DNA from: Callorhinus ursinus
Taxonomy: Eukaryota; Chordata; Mammalia; Carnivora; Otariidae
DNA: 64,000 nucleotides
Direction of reading: 5' to 3'
Assembly (NCBI RefSeq): GCF_003265705.1
Contig: NW_020312785.1
Span: 136,420,899 to 136,484,898, forward strand
Under the pieces are notes generated by a model. It was not told where the DNA came from. It searched no databases and saw only the letters and a list, made by a program, of their open reading frames with translations. Shown here piece after piece: positions 47,935-59,759 of this stretch. Positions within the stretch are counted from its first letter, which is position 1, and each line of letters starts with the position of its first letter. Made by a program: the position numbers and the translations under genes.

Positions 47935-48125
47935 TTAAAGATTTTATTTATTTATTCGACAGAGAGAGGCACAGCGAGAGAGGGAACACAAGCAGGGGGA
48001 GTGGGAGAGGGAGAAGCAGGCTTCCTGCGGAGCAGGGAGCCCGATGCGGGGCTCCATCCCAGGACCCTGGGATCATGACCTGAGCCGAAGGCAGATGCTT
48101 AATGACTGAGCCACCCAGGCGCACC
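47935..48125 (-). mobile_element. SINEC with target-site duplication
   Basis: Reverse SINEC. AAAGAAACAATTTTTTT (near 47918) and AAAGAAACAAATTTTTT (near 48126) flank it. Confidence 0.95.
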
Positions 48126-48139
48126 AAAGAAACAAATTT

Positions 48140-48699
48140 TTTTTTGTAAATTTAAATTTTAACCATTTGAACAACTACATCAATTATACATGTAATTAAA
48201 TCAATGTACAATGTGAAAATTTCCAATAGTATCAGAAGGGTACACCTAAATCTCTACTTTCTTTCAACCCTAAATCTCCCCAGTCCCATCTCACCTGGGG
48301 CAACCACTGTTACTAGCTTGCTTGTCCTTCCAAACACTGAGAGTGTAAGTATGTGTGTATGAGAGAGAGCTCAAGCGTGTATGTAGATCTCTCCTGTTTT
48401 TTTGGTTTGAGTGGCTGATTGGTTCCATAATGATACACTTTCCCCATCCCACCCACCCGTTTTTTTGAACTTTTCGTCAATTTTAACATTTAGTTGTTTA
48501 AATTGTTTTAAAGTTTTCTCTTCTGATTATTTTAGTAACTCATTTATCAGAAATAGCCCATTCCGCAATATGTGCAGTTTCCAGTCTTGGTCAGTCTGGT
48601 ACTAACCATCCCCCAGGGTGATCACTTTATGAGGCCCAACTTGGCAGGGTTCTCCCCCACACCCCAACAACCCAACACCTCTTATGGAAACTAACTCAG
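48140..48699. other. AT-rich intronic stretch
   Basis: Contains a TG/GA-rich tract at 48350-48370; possible old LINE but not firm. Confidence 0.35.
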
Positions 48700-48870
48700 C
48701 ATGTGGCACTATGGTACACATGCAACAGATGTCATCTCATTTAATCCCACCCACAACCCATAATTCCATCTTCTTAGCAACGATTATTGCCTCCATTCAT
48801 ACATGGGGCATGGAGAGAGCCTTGACCCTACAGGTGGCACTGCAGGGCTAGTTTTGAACCCAATACGGCC
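48700..48870 (-). mobile_element. MIR fragment
   Basis: ATGTCATCTCATTTAATCCC, CATGGGGCATGGAGAGAG and GCAGGGCTAGTTTTGAACCC in reversed MIR order. Confidence 0.6.
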
Positions 48871-49149
48871 CACCCCACAGCCACACAGAAAGGGAGATCA
48901 CCTACTCACCACAAGACCACACAGTATCAACAAAGCCAAACTGGCTACGTCTGGATTCTACCAGAGTTTTCTGATGCATACGGAATATGATCATTTGAGT
49001 AGTCTATCAAACCTTTGCAGGGGAGAGTCATTAAATCTGGTTTTAGGGGAGGGTCTTAGCTACTCCCACATGATCAATCTTCCAGAGGAACCTAGCTCAA
49101 CAAGGGTTACCTGTCAGAGATATAGCAGAGCCGGATGAGTTCATGTTAT

Positions 49150-49365
49150 AGAAAGAACTGATATTTGTGAAGTGCTTAATGTCATTTAATTCTAAAGACT
49201 ACCCTGTGTGGTTGATGCCATTATTTTACCGAGTTTATAGACATGGAAACTGAGGCTAAGAGATATTAGGTTACTTGAGACTCCAAGACTAGTTAATTGC
49301 TTGTAAATAACCTAAATAGCCAGAAACCAAGTCCTTTGAATCCAATTCCTTACTCCATTCACAAT
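49150..49365 (-). mobile_element. MIR SINE
   Basis: GTGAAGTGCTTAATGTCATT, ATAGACATGGAAACTGAGGC and CAAGTCCTTTGAATCC are in reversed MIR order. Confidence 0.78.
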
Positions 49366-49508
49366 ACCAGATGCTCGACTTGTTCTAAAAAATTGTACTT
49401 ATGTCAAAAAAGATGAGAAAAGTGAAGACAAGCCATAGAATTGGAGAAAATATTTGAAAATCCTGTACCTAATAAGGGTCTAGTGTCTAGAACATACAAA
49501 GAACTGTT

Positions 49509-49702
49509 GGGGTACCTGGGCGGCTCAGTCGGTTAATTGATTCCAGCCAAGATCATGATCTTAGGGTCTTGCAGTCGAGCCCCAAGTTGAGCTCCGTGCT
49601 CAGCAGGGAGTCTGCTTGAGATTCTCTCTACCTCTCTCCTTCTGCCCCTCCCCCCTTTCTCTCTCTCTCTCTCTCTCTCTCAGATAAATAATCTTAAAAA
49701 AA
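49509..49702 (+). mobile_element. SINEC inside old L1
   Basis: Forward SINEC; AACTGTT flanks it at 49502-49508 and 49703-49709. L1 sequence resumes directly after it. Confidence 0.93.
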
Positions 49703-50479
49703 AACTGTTAACACCTCAATTAAAAAGTAAAAATAAAAAATGACAAAGAATTTAAATAGACATTTCTCCAAAAATGATATATAAGTGGCCAAGAAGTATG
49801 TACATGAAGAGATGCTCAACATCATTAGTCATTCAGGAAATGCAAATTAAAACCACAGTGAGCTACCACTTCATACCCACTAGGATGGCCATCATAGAAA
49901 AGACAGACAATATGTAGTATTGACAAGAATGCAGTAAAATCAGAATCTTCATACACTGCCAGTAGAAACAGAAAATGGTACAGCTGCTTTGGAAAACAGT
50001 TTGGCTGTTCCTCAAAAAGTTAAATGGAGTTACCATATGACCTAGCAGTTCTAGTTTTAGACATATACCCCAAAGAACTGAGAATAAATATTTACACAAA
50101 AACTTGTACACAGGTGTTATAGTAGTAGCATTATTCATAACAGCCAAAAAGTGAAAGCAAGCCAGTTATCTATCAATTAATGAATGAATGGATTGAAAAA
50201 TCTGGCATGTCCATATAATGGAATATTATTCATCCACAAAAAGGAATGAAGTATTGATTAGAGTTACAACATGAAGGAATCTTGAAAATAATATGCTAAG
50301 TGAAATAAGCCCGACACAAAAGGCCATAGGATATGATTCCATTTACATGGAACGTCCAGAATAGGCAAATCCTTAGAGGCAGTGGTTAGCAGTTGCCAGG
50401 AGCTGGGGAGAGAGGGTGGGTGGGCAATGAGGAGTGACTGCTAATGGAAACAGAGGCTTTCTTTTGGGGGTAATAAAAC

Positions 50480-50515
50480 AGTCTGGAATGAATTAGTAGT
50501 CTGGAATGAATTAGT
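50480..50515 (+). repeat. 18-bp tandem duplication in L1 3' UTR
   Basis: AGTCTGGAATGAATTAGT occurs twice in direct succession. Confidence 0.97.
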
Positions 50516-50627
50516 AGTGATGGTTACACAACTTTGTAAATACACTAAAAACCACTGAATTGTACACTTTAAAAAGGTAATTTAATGGTATGTGAATTGG
50601 ATCTCAAATTTTTTGAAAAAAAAGATG

Positions 50628-50753
50628 GCAGTCATCCGCCAGCTGTGTGACCTTGGGCAGGCAGATTACTTACCTTCTCTGTGCCTTAGTGTCCTTGCCT
50701 ATTAAAATGGGGTAATAGCAGTAGCTGCCTCATAGGACTGTTGTGACAAATAC
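50628..50753 (+). mobile_element. MIR SINE
   Basis: CAGCTGTGTGACCTTGGGCAGG is the well-known MIR tRNA-to-core segment; CCTCATAGGACTGTTGTG follows. Confidence 0.92.
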
Positions 50754-50769
50754 AAAAGATAATCCAAGA

Positions 50770-50949
50770 GGGGCGCCTGGATGGCTCAGTCAGTTGAGCA
50801 TCTGACTCTTGATTTTGGCTCAGGTCATGATCTCAGGGTCATGGGATCGAGCCCTCCATCAGGCCCCGCACTCAACAGGGAGTCTGCTTGAGATTCTCTC
50901 TCCCTCTCCCCCCCCCTCTCTAATAAATAAATAAATCTTAAAAAAAAAA
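50770..50949 (+). mobile_element. SINEC with perfect 16-bp target-site duplication
   Basis: GGGCGCCTGGATGGCTCAG head to A-rich tail. AAAAGATAATCCAAGA flanks it at 50754-50769 and 50950-50965. Confidence 0.97.
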
Positions 50950-50965
50950 AAAAGATAATCCAAGA

Positions 50966-52244
50966 AAAGTTCTTCTCACAGTACTTTCCACATAGAAATG
51001 TGTTGATAGGTGCCATTTATTATTTTCTTTTCTCAAAAAATGTGTTCCTTATGATTGTTATTTTCTTCTCTCTTAAAAGAATTAAGATACATTTAGCTTG
51101 AATATTACTCTGGATTGATTTTCATCTGTTAGACACTAATAGCTCTCTTACATTAAAAAATCCTCAAACATTTGGTCTAATACAAAATATAATATTTTAG
51201 GAAAATATGACAACTTGGATATAGTTTTTTAAAGAACACAAATCCAACCCACCACCATCACCACCACCACTACTACTGTCCCTAATGGAGTGAGGAAGGA
51301 GGAAGTAGGGTTGACATTTAAAATGCACTAAGTGGTTGATCTCCACCATCATGTCAGGACGGTAGCAGATATGAAGATACAGCTATGACTTCCCTGCAGT
51401 CCAGGATCTTAAGGGCACACTGTCAATCATGAGAGTGCATGCGCATGCATACACACACACAAACACACACACCCTTGTGAGAAGGGATGTGTTTACAGGT
51501 GAGTATTGGTATAAATGGGAACACAGAAGAGAGAAGATTCACTCTGACCAGGCAGGTCAGGAAGGCATCCCAGAAGCATAGCAGCCTTGAGGACCACATG
51601 GGTATTTGCCACATGAAGAATGAAGCGGGGAACCCATCCCAGCAGAGGAATCCTCATGAACAAAGGCAAGGAAGCGTGATGATACACAGTGAGCCGGGGA
51701 CCTGCTTGTCTAGAACACTAACCGCATGAGGTGGAGGGAAAGAAACTGCACCTGACACATGCTGGGCATCCAAAGCTCGAGACATTGTCTCGGGGAGTAG
51801 GCCTCTATTGAAGGCTGTTGGAGCCAGGGGGTAGCATCGTCAGCAACCTTCCCTCCCTCCTGTGCTCCTCACAAAAGCTCATACTAGAGTTTCTTAAACA
51901 GCTGCAGTGGGGGGAGCATGTAGAGAATCTGCCCTCAAGAGAACATGACTTCCTGCCTTCACACAAGGAAGACGGATGTTCCTGATGCACGGACAACATG
52001 ACCAGAGAAGCGAGTGATCAAGATATTTAATGCCAAGGCCATGGAGCAGACCAGTACTCCTGAGAGGAAGCATGGCAGGGAAGGACAGAAGTTTGGGGGG
52101 CGGGGGGAGACACCATTGATACCTGTTAGATTAAAAAAAAAAAAGTCCATAGCACAAGAAGAGATTAGACTAGACACTGGTTAAGTTCCCTCCTCAGAAA
52201 CCATCAGAACTTTCTGTGAGGATGGAAGTGTTCTGTATCTGTAT
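50966..52244. other. Intronic stretch without gene
   Basis: Contains a CAC/ACT trinucleotide tract (51248-51276), a CA-rich tract (51449-51472) and a G-rich tract (52094-52107). No exon. Confidence 0.4.
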
Positions 52245-52715
52245 CAATATGGCAGCCATCAGCCAGATGTGACTACTGAGCTAAGTGCAACTGAGGAACT
52301 GAATTTTAAAATTTAATTTCAGTTACAGTTGACCCTTGACAACATGGGTTTGAACTGTGCAGGATCCACTTATACGTAGATTTTTCTCAATAAATACAGT
52401 ACAATGCTGTATTTTCTCATCCTTACAGTTTTAACATTTTCTTTTCTCTAGCTTACTTTATGGTAAGAATACAGTATATAACACATAACTTACAAAATAT
52501 GTGTTAGTCAACAGTTTATGTTATAGATAAGGCTTCTGGTCAACAGGCTATCAGTAGTTAAGTTTTGGGACAGTCAAAAGTTGTAAGTGCATTTTTTTGA
52601 TGGCGCAGGCAGTGAGGTGGCCAGCACCTCAACCCCTGCATTGTTCAAGGGTCAACTGTAATTTAAATTTGAAAAGCCTCATGTGGCTAGAGGCCTCCAC
52701 GTCAGCACAGTTTTA
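52245..52715 (+). mobile_element. Ancient DNA element interrupted by MER2
   Basis: Flanking parts 52245-52325 and 52661-52715 (GGAACTGAATTTTAAAATTT; CTCATGTGGCTAGAGGCC) belong to one old element related to that at 11166. Its middle is displaced by the MER2-type insertion. Confidence 0.6.
52326..52658 (+). mobile_element. MER2-type (Tigger) DNA element with intact ends
   Basis: 333-bp nonautonomous element. CAGTTGACCCTTGACAACAT at the left end and CATTGTTCAAGGGTCAACTG at the right form terminal inverted repeats, and TA flanks both sides (52324-52325, 52659-52660), the pogo/Tigger target duplication. No transposase is encoded. It is inserted in an older DNA element. Confidence 0.93.
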
Positions 52716-55291
52716 GAACCTACCTTTTGTCATAACTTATTTCTTACCTCTATTGTTCTTTAGACAAGTGGAACAAAGGGAGTTTGGAATCCCTTAGCAC
52801 TTTCTAATCACTCTATTACTTCTGAGTTATTCTAAATTGTTCTCAGAGGCCCCAAACCAATGTCATTTGTCAGATTACCCCCAAAATTCTTAGCATTTCG
52901 TCAGTGAGTTACCAGCAGTGCTTTCTCTGGGTGACTAAAACTGGCTACTGTTTTGAGGAGAATCAACTCATATGACCTCATTATTTAAATATTTTGGTAG
53001 CATTTTTGCTCAACTAGTGAGAGGAGGTGGGGCTGGGATGCTGGACTCAATGGCATCTGACGTCCCTTGTGGCCACATGGGGTCAGATCCTACAGCTGTC
53101 ATTGGGTTCGTCTCAGCAAGCAGGTGCTTCCTGTTGTGATGCACCCTAACCAAGATATGAAAGCACCTCGCCAAAGCCCTTTGGGTGGCAGAGAGTCAGG
53201 GAAGTTATAGTCTTCTGCCTTCAGAAACCTAGAGTGCCGGGAGAAACCATTGAACAGTGGCTCCAAATCTTCTCACTCTTCACCCTGGGCCATGGATTTA
53301 ACATTCAGTCAAAATTCCCCTCCCAAACCTCCCCTCAACAGACAAGCCTTCTAATTCCCCAGAAGTAGTCCACAGATCCCCCATGCCTCCCTAGAGAAGG
53401 TCTTGGAACGTCTCCAAGGCCGGGTTCTCTGGCCCCTTACCAGTATGGCCTCTTGACCCAAAGCACACTGCCCTTAGGACAGAAGGCACCCGCAGAGCAT
53501 GATCTTACCAGCACCAGCCTCTTTACTGGGCCAGCCCATCACTCTCCCATCTCCCTTCTCATTGTCCAATGTCCCATCAAGTCCCAACTGAACCTCTAGA
53601 TCACTAGGGAGTACCAGATGTCATGGCAAAAGCAGAGGATGGGAGTTAGGAACTATATCACAGGTGACAGGTGTCCGCTGTCAGGGGAAAGCTGTTGGTT
53701 GTACAAAAACACGGGCAGGCCCTTACCTGGCATTATCTTCAGAAGAGAGCTGGCCCACCTACTCTTGGGGCTGTCCACCTCCCAGACACCGCAGAGGAGA
53801 CTGATCTCTAGTACCAAAGGCTCACACCGAGTTAGTATGCCAACTACCATTTTAGGGGATGGAAAAAAAATACTTGTGATTTGGGCAGCTTCCAGCATGA
53901 ATATTTATATATACTCCTTGAAACTCAGCAGCCTTTGCTGCTCATCCAAGACCTCCTAAGACTTATAATGAATTTAAAATCCTGTATTAGATAATCATAT
54001 TCCTCCATGACCAAATCTGCATAAAAGACTGTACGCTGAAATTTGCATTTTAATTTAGAATTACCTCGCAAGGACCAGGAGCCCTGACCACACACCAATC
54101 TGATCTGACCACAGTGTCTTCAAATGCTCGACACAGACAGATTCCCTGGGACTGACCGACTTCCTAAGTGAACATGTAGTCAGTGTTTGCTCTCAGGGAA
54201 CACATGATCAAGGGGAGGATTCAGATGGAATGGGAGCTCCAGAGCCCAAAGGAGTAAATACAAAGACGGAGGCAAGCCTGGGGCCCTGAGAACCCAGAGA
54301 AAGGATTTCAAATACAATGAATAGCGTTAAGCACTTTGAAAGCCTCAAATTTCTACATTTTCTTACCTAATTTCCCCATAGATTAAAAAAAAAAAAATTC
54401 TACATTTTCCATGTCACTGGATGGGTAAATACACCAATAAAGATGGACCTTTATTTCCCCAACTTCCCCTCTGGAACTAAACAAGAGCAGAACAAGGAAC
54501 AAGGGGATGAGAAGTGACTAAGACTAAAGGGCAGGTAGCTGACCAGAAGTAAAACACAGTGTAGACCCCAGAAGTGCTCCAAGAAACAGCAAAGCACTCA
54601 CACAGTCCTTTTAAAGATAAAACAACCCCAACACAGAGAACAGGCCTGTGGCCAAAGCCTGGTCTTACATTCCACCCTCATGGGAAAGGTAAGCCGCTCA
54701 CGAAAACAAATTTGTGTGATTTCTATGCATGTGAAGAGACAGGAAGGAAGGACCTACAAAAGCAGTCATGTAACCTCTTTCTATTTATCCACACAAAAAA
54801 AGTGTGTAGAAAGTTGTACACCCAAATGGTATCATCAGAGATTAGGTCTGGGCCTGGGATTGGGGGAAATTTTTTTCTTTCTTAGATTTCCCTATCTTCT
54901 GAATGCTTTCTATTAAGCACAGATAATATTCATAATTTAAAAAAAATAATGCTACTCACATTATGGGGGGAACCTCACAGTTGTCAGCAGTGAATTCATA
55001 ACAAGACTATGTTTGTGGTAGGGATGGGATACGGTCAGAAAGAAGCCAGCTGAGGCAAAAAGAGAAGCTGTGAGCTCCATTAAGCTTTTGAACGACCACG
55101 CTGTACCTCACACCATAGCGCACTGGCTGAAAAAGTGATAATTGCTACCACCTGTCACACGTTATCCTTTAGGGTTGAAAGTCAGGGGAGAAGGTACTGA
55201 TGCTCAATTAGCAGAGCAGACTAGTGAACTCCTCAACCTAGGACACAAGTCACCCCCGCCTATCTCAAGTGAATCCACACTTCCATGTCTG
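52716..55291. other. Intronic stretch without gene
   Basis: 2.6 kb with no transposon recognised and no exon-like signal; ordinary composition with an A12 run at 54385. Confidence 0.4.
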
Positions 55292-55307
55292 GATGAGGAA
55301 AAAAAAA

Positions 55308-55478
55308 TAAAAATTTTTTGACGTTTTGTTTATTTACTTGAGAGAGACAGCACAAGCAGGGGGAGGGGCAGAGGCTGAGCAGGGAGCCTGACATGGGGCT
55401 CGATCCCAGGACTCTGGGATCATGACCTGAGCCAAAGGCAGACGCTTAACCGACTAACTGAGCCGCCCAGGCGCCCCA
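55308..55478 (-). mobile_element. SINEC element
   Basis: Reverse SINEC with a shortened core. GATGAGGAAAAAAAA (55292) and GGTGAGGAAAAAAAA (near 55480) are the probable target-site duplication. Confidence 0.93.
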
Positions 55479-55959
55479 GGGTGAGGAAAAAAAAATTTTT
55501 AAATCAAAAAAAACATTGACAACAACAGTGTTTCCAACAAGCTTAATCTTTAAAAAATTCTCTCACTCGGTCACAATTAAAGCCAAAGAAACGAAAATCG
55601 TCAAAATCTGAATGTCCTTAAATGCTTTCTAATCACTTGGCTACTGCCCTCACTGTCCCACTTCTCACACAGGTCAAAGTCACCTGAAAACAGCATTATT
55701 TATAAGTGTCTCCAACTCCCTACCCCCCAAATATGGACTTCCACACATTCGGAATGACCCTGAGTTCTCTGATAGGACTATGTGCAAATCACAGGGCCTA
55801 TGTGAAAACAGACACATAACCACAAAGGGATGAAATAGCATATTTGTTTTCCTTGAGGGTTTGGTCCAAGCACTAAGAACAGCTGAGATGCTGGACTTCC
55901 AGGCAGCAGGCTTACTAAACATCAGCACAAGCTACCGAGCCCCTAACTCCTTGGAGTGC

Positions 55960-56170
55960 TTCCTGTGGGCAACTGGTCTTCGCCTACATTCCCGTTCTTG
56001 TGCCTTAGGACCACCTCAGGAGACAGATGTTACCATTCAAAGATGAGGACAGAGGATCAGAAAGAATAAAAGTGACCTGAGCTGTTCTGCTTGACACATC
56101 ATCAGCAGAGTGGGCATTTAAATGTAGGACCTCTCTCTGTGTACGCCACAATATTTCTTCTAAACCATTA
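55960..56170 (-). mobile_element. Probable MIR fragment
   Basis: GTTACCATTCAAAGATGAGG, CAGCAGAGTGGGCATTTAAATG in reversed MIR order. Confidence 0.6.
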
Positions 56171-56519
56171 AGTCCTGAGCTGAAACATGCATGTACTCCA
56201 TCAGAAGACACTTTTCATTCAAGGTTCATGGGAACTTGCCAAAAGTGTTCACCAGTATGAGCTTACATCACAAAAAAATTAGTGCAAAAGGCCAATGTTA
56301 CTTTCAAGCCAACTCACTGAAGAGTTCTGGGATCAGAATCTATTAAAAGACCAGAGAAGGGTTCCCTTGAGTACATAAGCATTACAGGTGTCCTTTTCAG
56401 AGCTGTTCCCTCTACATTATAAAATATAAAGTTCATGGCAGGAGAATACCATCCTGAACCTTCCCCATAGCTCCTTGCCAGGAAGCCAGGAGGAGGGATG
56501 AGGGGGAGGGGGCATGTTT

Positions 56520-56700
56520 AGCAACTCAGGCTCTCGTTCCCATCCACTCACTTAATGGCTACGTGACACTGAGCCTATCATCGAGGTTCCACTGGCCTCA
56601 GCTTTCTAATTTGCCAACATGGAGACAGGACCTCTGTGAAGGGTAGCGTGATCCTGAGTGATGGTCACTCACATAGAAGGTATTAAACGCCATTATTCTG
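56520..56700 (+). mobile_element. Probable MIR fragment
   Basis: CTACGTGACACTGAGCC, TCAGCTTTCTAATTTGCC and ACATAGAAGGTATTAAACGCC follow the MIR order. Confidence 0.65.
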
Positions 56701-57365
56701 TCAACAGACAGTTCTCTTTCCCGTGCTCAGTGCTTATTGTGGTCCGCAGAACACCACTATGCCCCCATCCTAAGGGTTACTAAACACCACCTACTTGATA
56801 AAAACTAGACACCCACTCCTACATTCGATACTTCAAAGTCATGCACTAGTAAATTCTCACAAGGACAGTTCCCTACATCTCTCTCTTAACCCTTTTCCAG
56901 TCAGGGCTTTAGGCTGCCTAAATTTTTATACTGCATCAAAAATAAGATGTTTTGTTTTGTTGTTTCTGTTTTCAGAGAAAGTCAGGGTTCTAGTCTTCCT
57001 AGCAGACCTGCCTCACACCTTTGCAGCTGCACCTCAAATAACAACTAGAGGCCACAGGATAAACCTAAGTGACGTCAAGAAAAGGGGATTCTCAGTTTTT
57101 GACAGTTTCTGTCCATCTAGAAGCAGAAACTGTCCGAAAGGGGCCTCATCACCCATGGAGGGAAAGAGGGCAGCCCTGGCTGACATGTGTGAGGTAAGAG
57201 CAGGAAACCAGAGACCTGAGCTCGAGCCTTGGCTCCACCACCCTCCCAGCTGGCGCTTCCCCACATGGAAACCACAAGGGCTTGACTAGATAGCCAGACG
57301 CTTAGGTTTCAAAAACCAGTACTTTTTTTTTTTTTTAATCTGGGAATGGATCTAGAAATCTTTTT

Positions 57366-57557
57366 TTTTTTAAAGATTTTATTTATTTATTTGATAGAGA
57401 CACAGCGAGAGAGGGAACACAAGCAGGGGGAGTGGGAGAGGGAGAAGCAGGCTTCCCGCCGAGCAGGGAGCCCAATGCGGGGCTCGATCCCAGGACCCCA
57501 GGATCATGCCCTGAGCTGAAGGCAGATGCTTAACGACTGAGCCACCCAGGTGCCCCG
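57366..57557 (-). mobile_element. SINEC with perfect 13-bp target-site duplication
   Basis: Reverse SINEC. TAGAAATCTTTTT flanks it at 57353-57365 and 57558-57570. Confidence 0.96.
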
Positions 57558-57689
57558 TAGAAATCTTTTTAACCTGAGTATTTAGGAATTAATTTGGGGA
57601 CTGGTAATCACTTTTGATTTTTGAAAAAGATATTAAGAACAAAAAGTACCACACAGTCACTGAAAGAGCTAAAATTAAAAAGAATCAAC

Positions 57690-57988
57690 TGATACACCAG
57701 CATAGGTGAAATTCAGAAGCATTATGCTAAGTGAAAGAAGTCTGATGCAAAAGGCTGTATAATTCAGTTTGTAGAACATTCTAGAAAAAAACAAAACTAC
57801 ACACAGAATATGGAGGGGTGTTTGCCTGGAGCTGAGGGGGAGGGGATCAACCACAACAGGGTAGAGAGGGAACTTTTGGGGGCGACAGAATGATAATTGT
57901 GGTGATGGTTACATGATTGCATGCATCCATCAAAAAATAAACTTCACACTTAAAAGGGGTGAGTTTTACTTTATGTAAATTATACCTC
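57690..57988 (+). mobile_element. Old LINE-1 3' end
   Basis: GCATTATGCTAAGTGAAAGAAG, TGGTTACATGATTGCATGC and TATACCTCAATAAA are typical of an old L1 3' end. Its terminal bases are the target of the younger L1 insertion. Confidence 0.85.
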
Positions 57989-58005
57989 AATAAACGTACA
58001 TTTTT

Positions 58006-58800
58006 CATATTTTTTTAAATTTTTATTGTTATGTTAATCACCATACATTACATCATTTGTTTTTGATGTAGTGTTCCAGGATTCATTGTTTGTGCATAAC
58101 ACCCAGTGCTCCATGCAGAACGTGCCCTCTTTAATACCCATCACGAGGCTAACCCATCCCCCCCACCCCCCTCCCCTCTAGAACCCTCAGTTTGTTTTTC
58201 AGGGTCCATCATCTCTCATGGTTCGTCTCCCCCTCTGACATACTCCCCTTTTCTTCCTCTCCTGTTATCTTCTTCTTTTTCTTTTTTCTTAAAATATGTT
58301 GCGTTATTTGTTTCAGAAGTACAGATCTGTGATTCAACAGTCTTGCACAATTCACAGCGCTCACCGTAGCACATACCCTCCCCAATGTCTATCAACCAGC
58401 CACCCCATCCCTCCCACCCCCCACCACTCCAGCAACACTCAGTTTGTTTCCTGAGATTAAGAATTCCTCATATCAGGGAGGTCATATGATACATGTCTTT
58501 CTCTGATTGACTTATTTCACTCAGCATAACACCCTCCAGTTCCATCCACGTCGTTGCAAATGGCAAGATCTCATTCCTTTTGATGGCTGCATAATATTCC
58601 ATTGTGTCTATATACCACATCTTCTTTATCCATTCATCTGTCGATGGACATCTTGGCTCTTTCCACAGTTTGGCTATTGTGGACATTGCTGCTATAAACA
58701 TTGGGGTGCACGTACCCCTTCGGGTCCCTACATTTGTATCTTTGGGGTAAATACCCAGTAGTGCAATTGCTGGATCATATGGTAGCTCTATTTTCAACTG
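58006..58800 (-). mobile_element. Young 5'-truncated LINE-1 with perfect 17-bp target-site duplication
   Basis: 795-bp insertion in gene sense: ORF2 end (58800-58471), full carnivore-type 3' UTR and an A-rich end at 58006. AATAAACGTACATTTTT flanks it at 57989-58005 and 58801-58817 without mismatch. It is truncated within late ORF2, as is usual for L1 target-primed reverse transcription. Low divergence points to a recent insertion. Confidence 0.97.
58468..58800 (-). pseudogene. L1 ORF2 C-terminal fragment, open
   Basis: Uninterrupted last 110 codons or so of ORF2, with WIKKMWYIDTMEYYAAIK and ending MTSLI before TGA. The equivalent region of the L1 at 4055-4305 carries a frameshift and two stops, so this copy is better preserved. 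Not a functional gene because the endonuclease and RT domains are absent. Confidence 0.93.
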
Positions 58801-58817
58801 AATAAACGTACATTTTT

Positions 58818-59759
58818 AAGAAAGGCAAGCAATGAGTCCATAAACACTGTATCTTCTACAATAAAAAGAGTATTTTAACCCTCAAAAAGCAAAGCAATAC
58901 AATTTCTGAATAAAGAGCCATCTTTTATATTGACTAAAGCTGACTTCAGGCACATTTAGGGAATGTTTTTTTCATTTCACTTCGAGACTGGGGAAAACCT
59001 CTTCGGTACTGACTGAGACAGGTCTGGGTTTCAGAACTGCTGGACGGGTCCTCTGTGAAGCCCTCTGCGGGCTCGATGAATATGGTTATCCTGCAGTTCT
59101 CACTAAGGGGAGTTAGAATGGTAGCACCATCCCATCTGCCTCATACTTGCTCCAGGGAACACTTGATTTTAAATAAAAAGTTTTTAAAAGACAAACTTCC
59201 AAGCAATCACAGGGAGAATATTCCCTAGAATCTACTGGAGAGGGATCTGACCCGCTGAGCATGAAGGAGAAGAACAGAGTAAAGAGAAGGCTCCACATAT
59301 ATTCCTAACAGCCATGATGCAAAGTAAATAGTCACCCTGCAGTTAACTGGACATTGGGATCATAGTCATGTTAAGCCCAACTTCATTTTCACTACTAGCT
59401 TTTGCCTAAGCGGCCTTGGACTTCATAACGCCTCTGCTGAACAACCGGGTCTGTTCACAACGTAAAAATTATTATTCCCTAGGGGATCACAGTAGCTATG
59501 CTATGAGGGATGGTCAGCAATTCCACTTACAGTCTCAAATAGGAAATCCTACAGGCCCTGCCATCTAAATTATTATTTATTTGGGTTCTGCATTAACAGG
59601 TTAATCTGTATTCTCAAAACTACCCAGAGAACACATCAGTAAATCAAATTCTCCTCCAGAGAATCTTTAAATTCTCTTCCTATTTCTTACTACCACGAAG
59701 AGGTCTTTACCTTTCCCGGTTTCCAGGGATTCATTAAAACATCAGTGCACTTCAAGTTG
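58818..59759. other. Intronic stretch without gene
   Basis: AT-rich, no transposon or exon recognised. Confidence 0.4.

Larger units (their letters stand above)
49390..50620 (+). mobile_element. Old LINE-1 ORF2 3' end, interrupted by a SINE
   Basis: From AAAAATTGTACTTATG-like sequence through CATTTCTCCAAAAATGATAT, GATGCTCAACATCATTAGTC, ACCATATGACCTAGCAGTTC and GTTGCCAGGAGCTGGGG to TTGAATTGTACAC-type end near 50565. Mutated, no long frame. It contains a tandem 18-bp duplication at 50480-50515. Confidence 0.9.
55495..57352. other. Intronic stretch with MIR fragments
   Basis: MIR-like segments at 55960-56170 (reverse) and 56520-56700 (forward) are listed separately. 57195-57240 is a third possible MIR. 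No exon. Confidence 0.45.
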
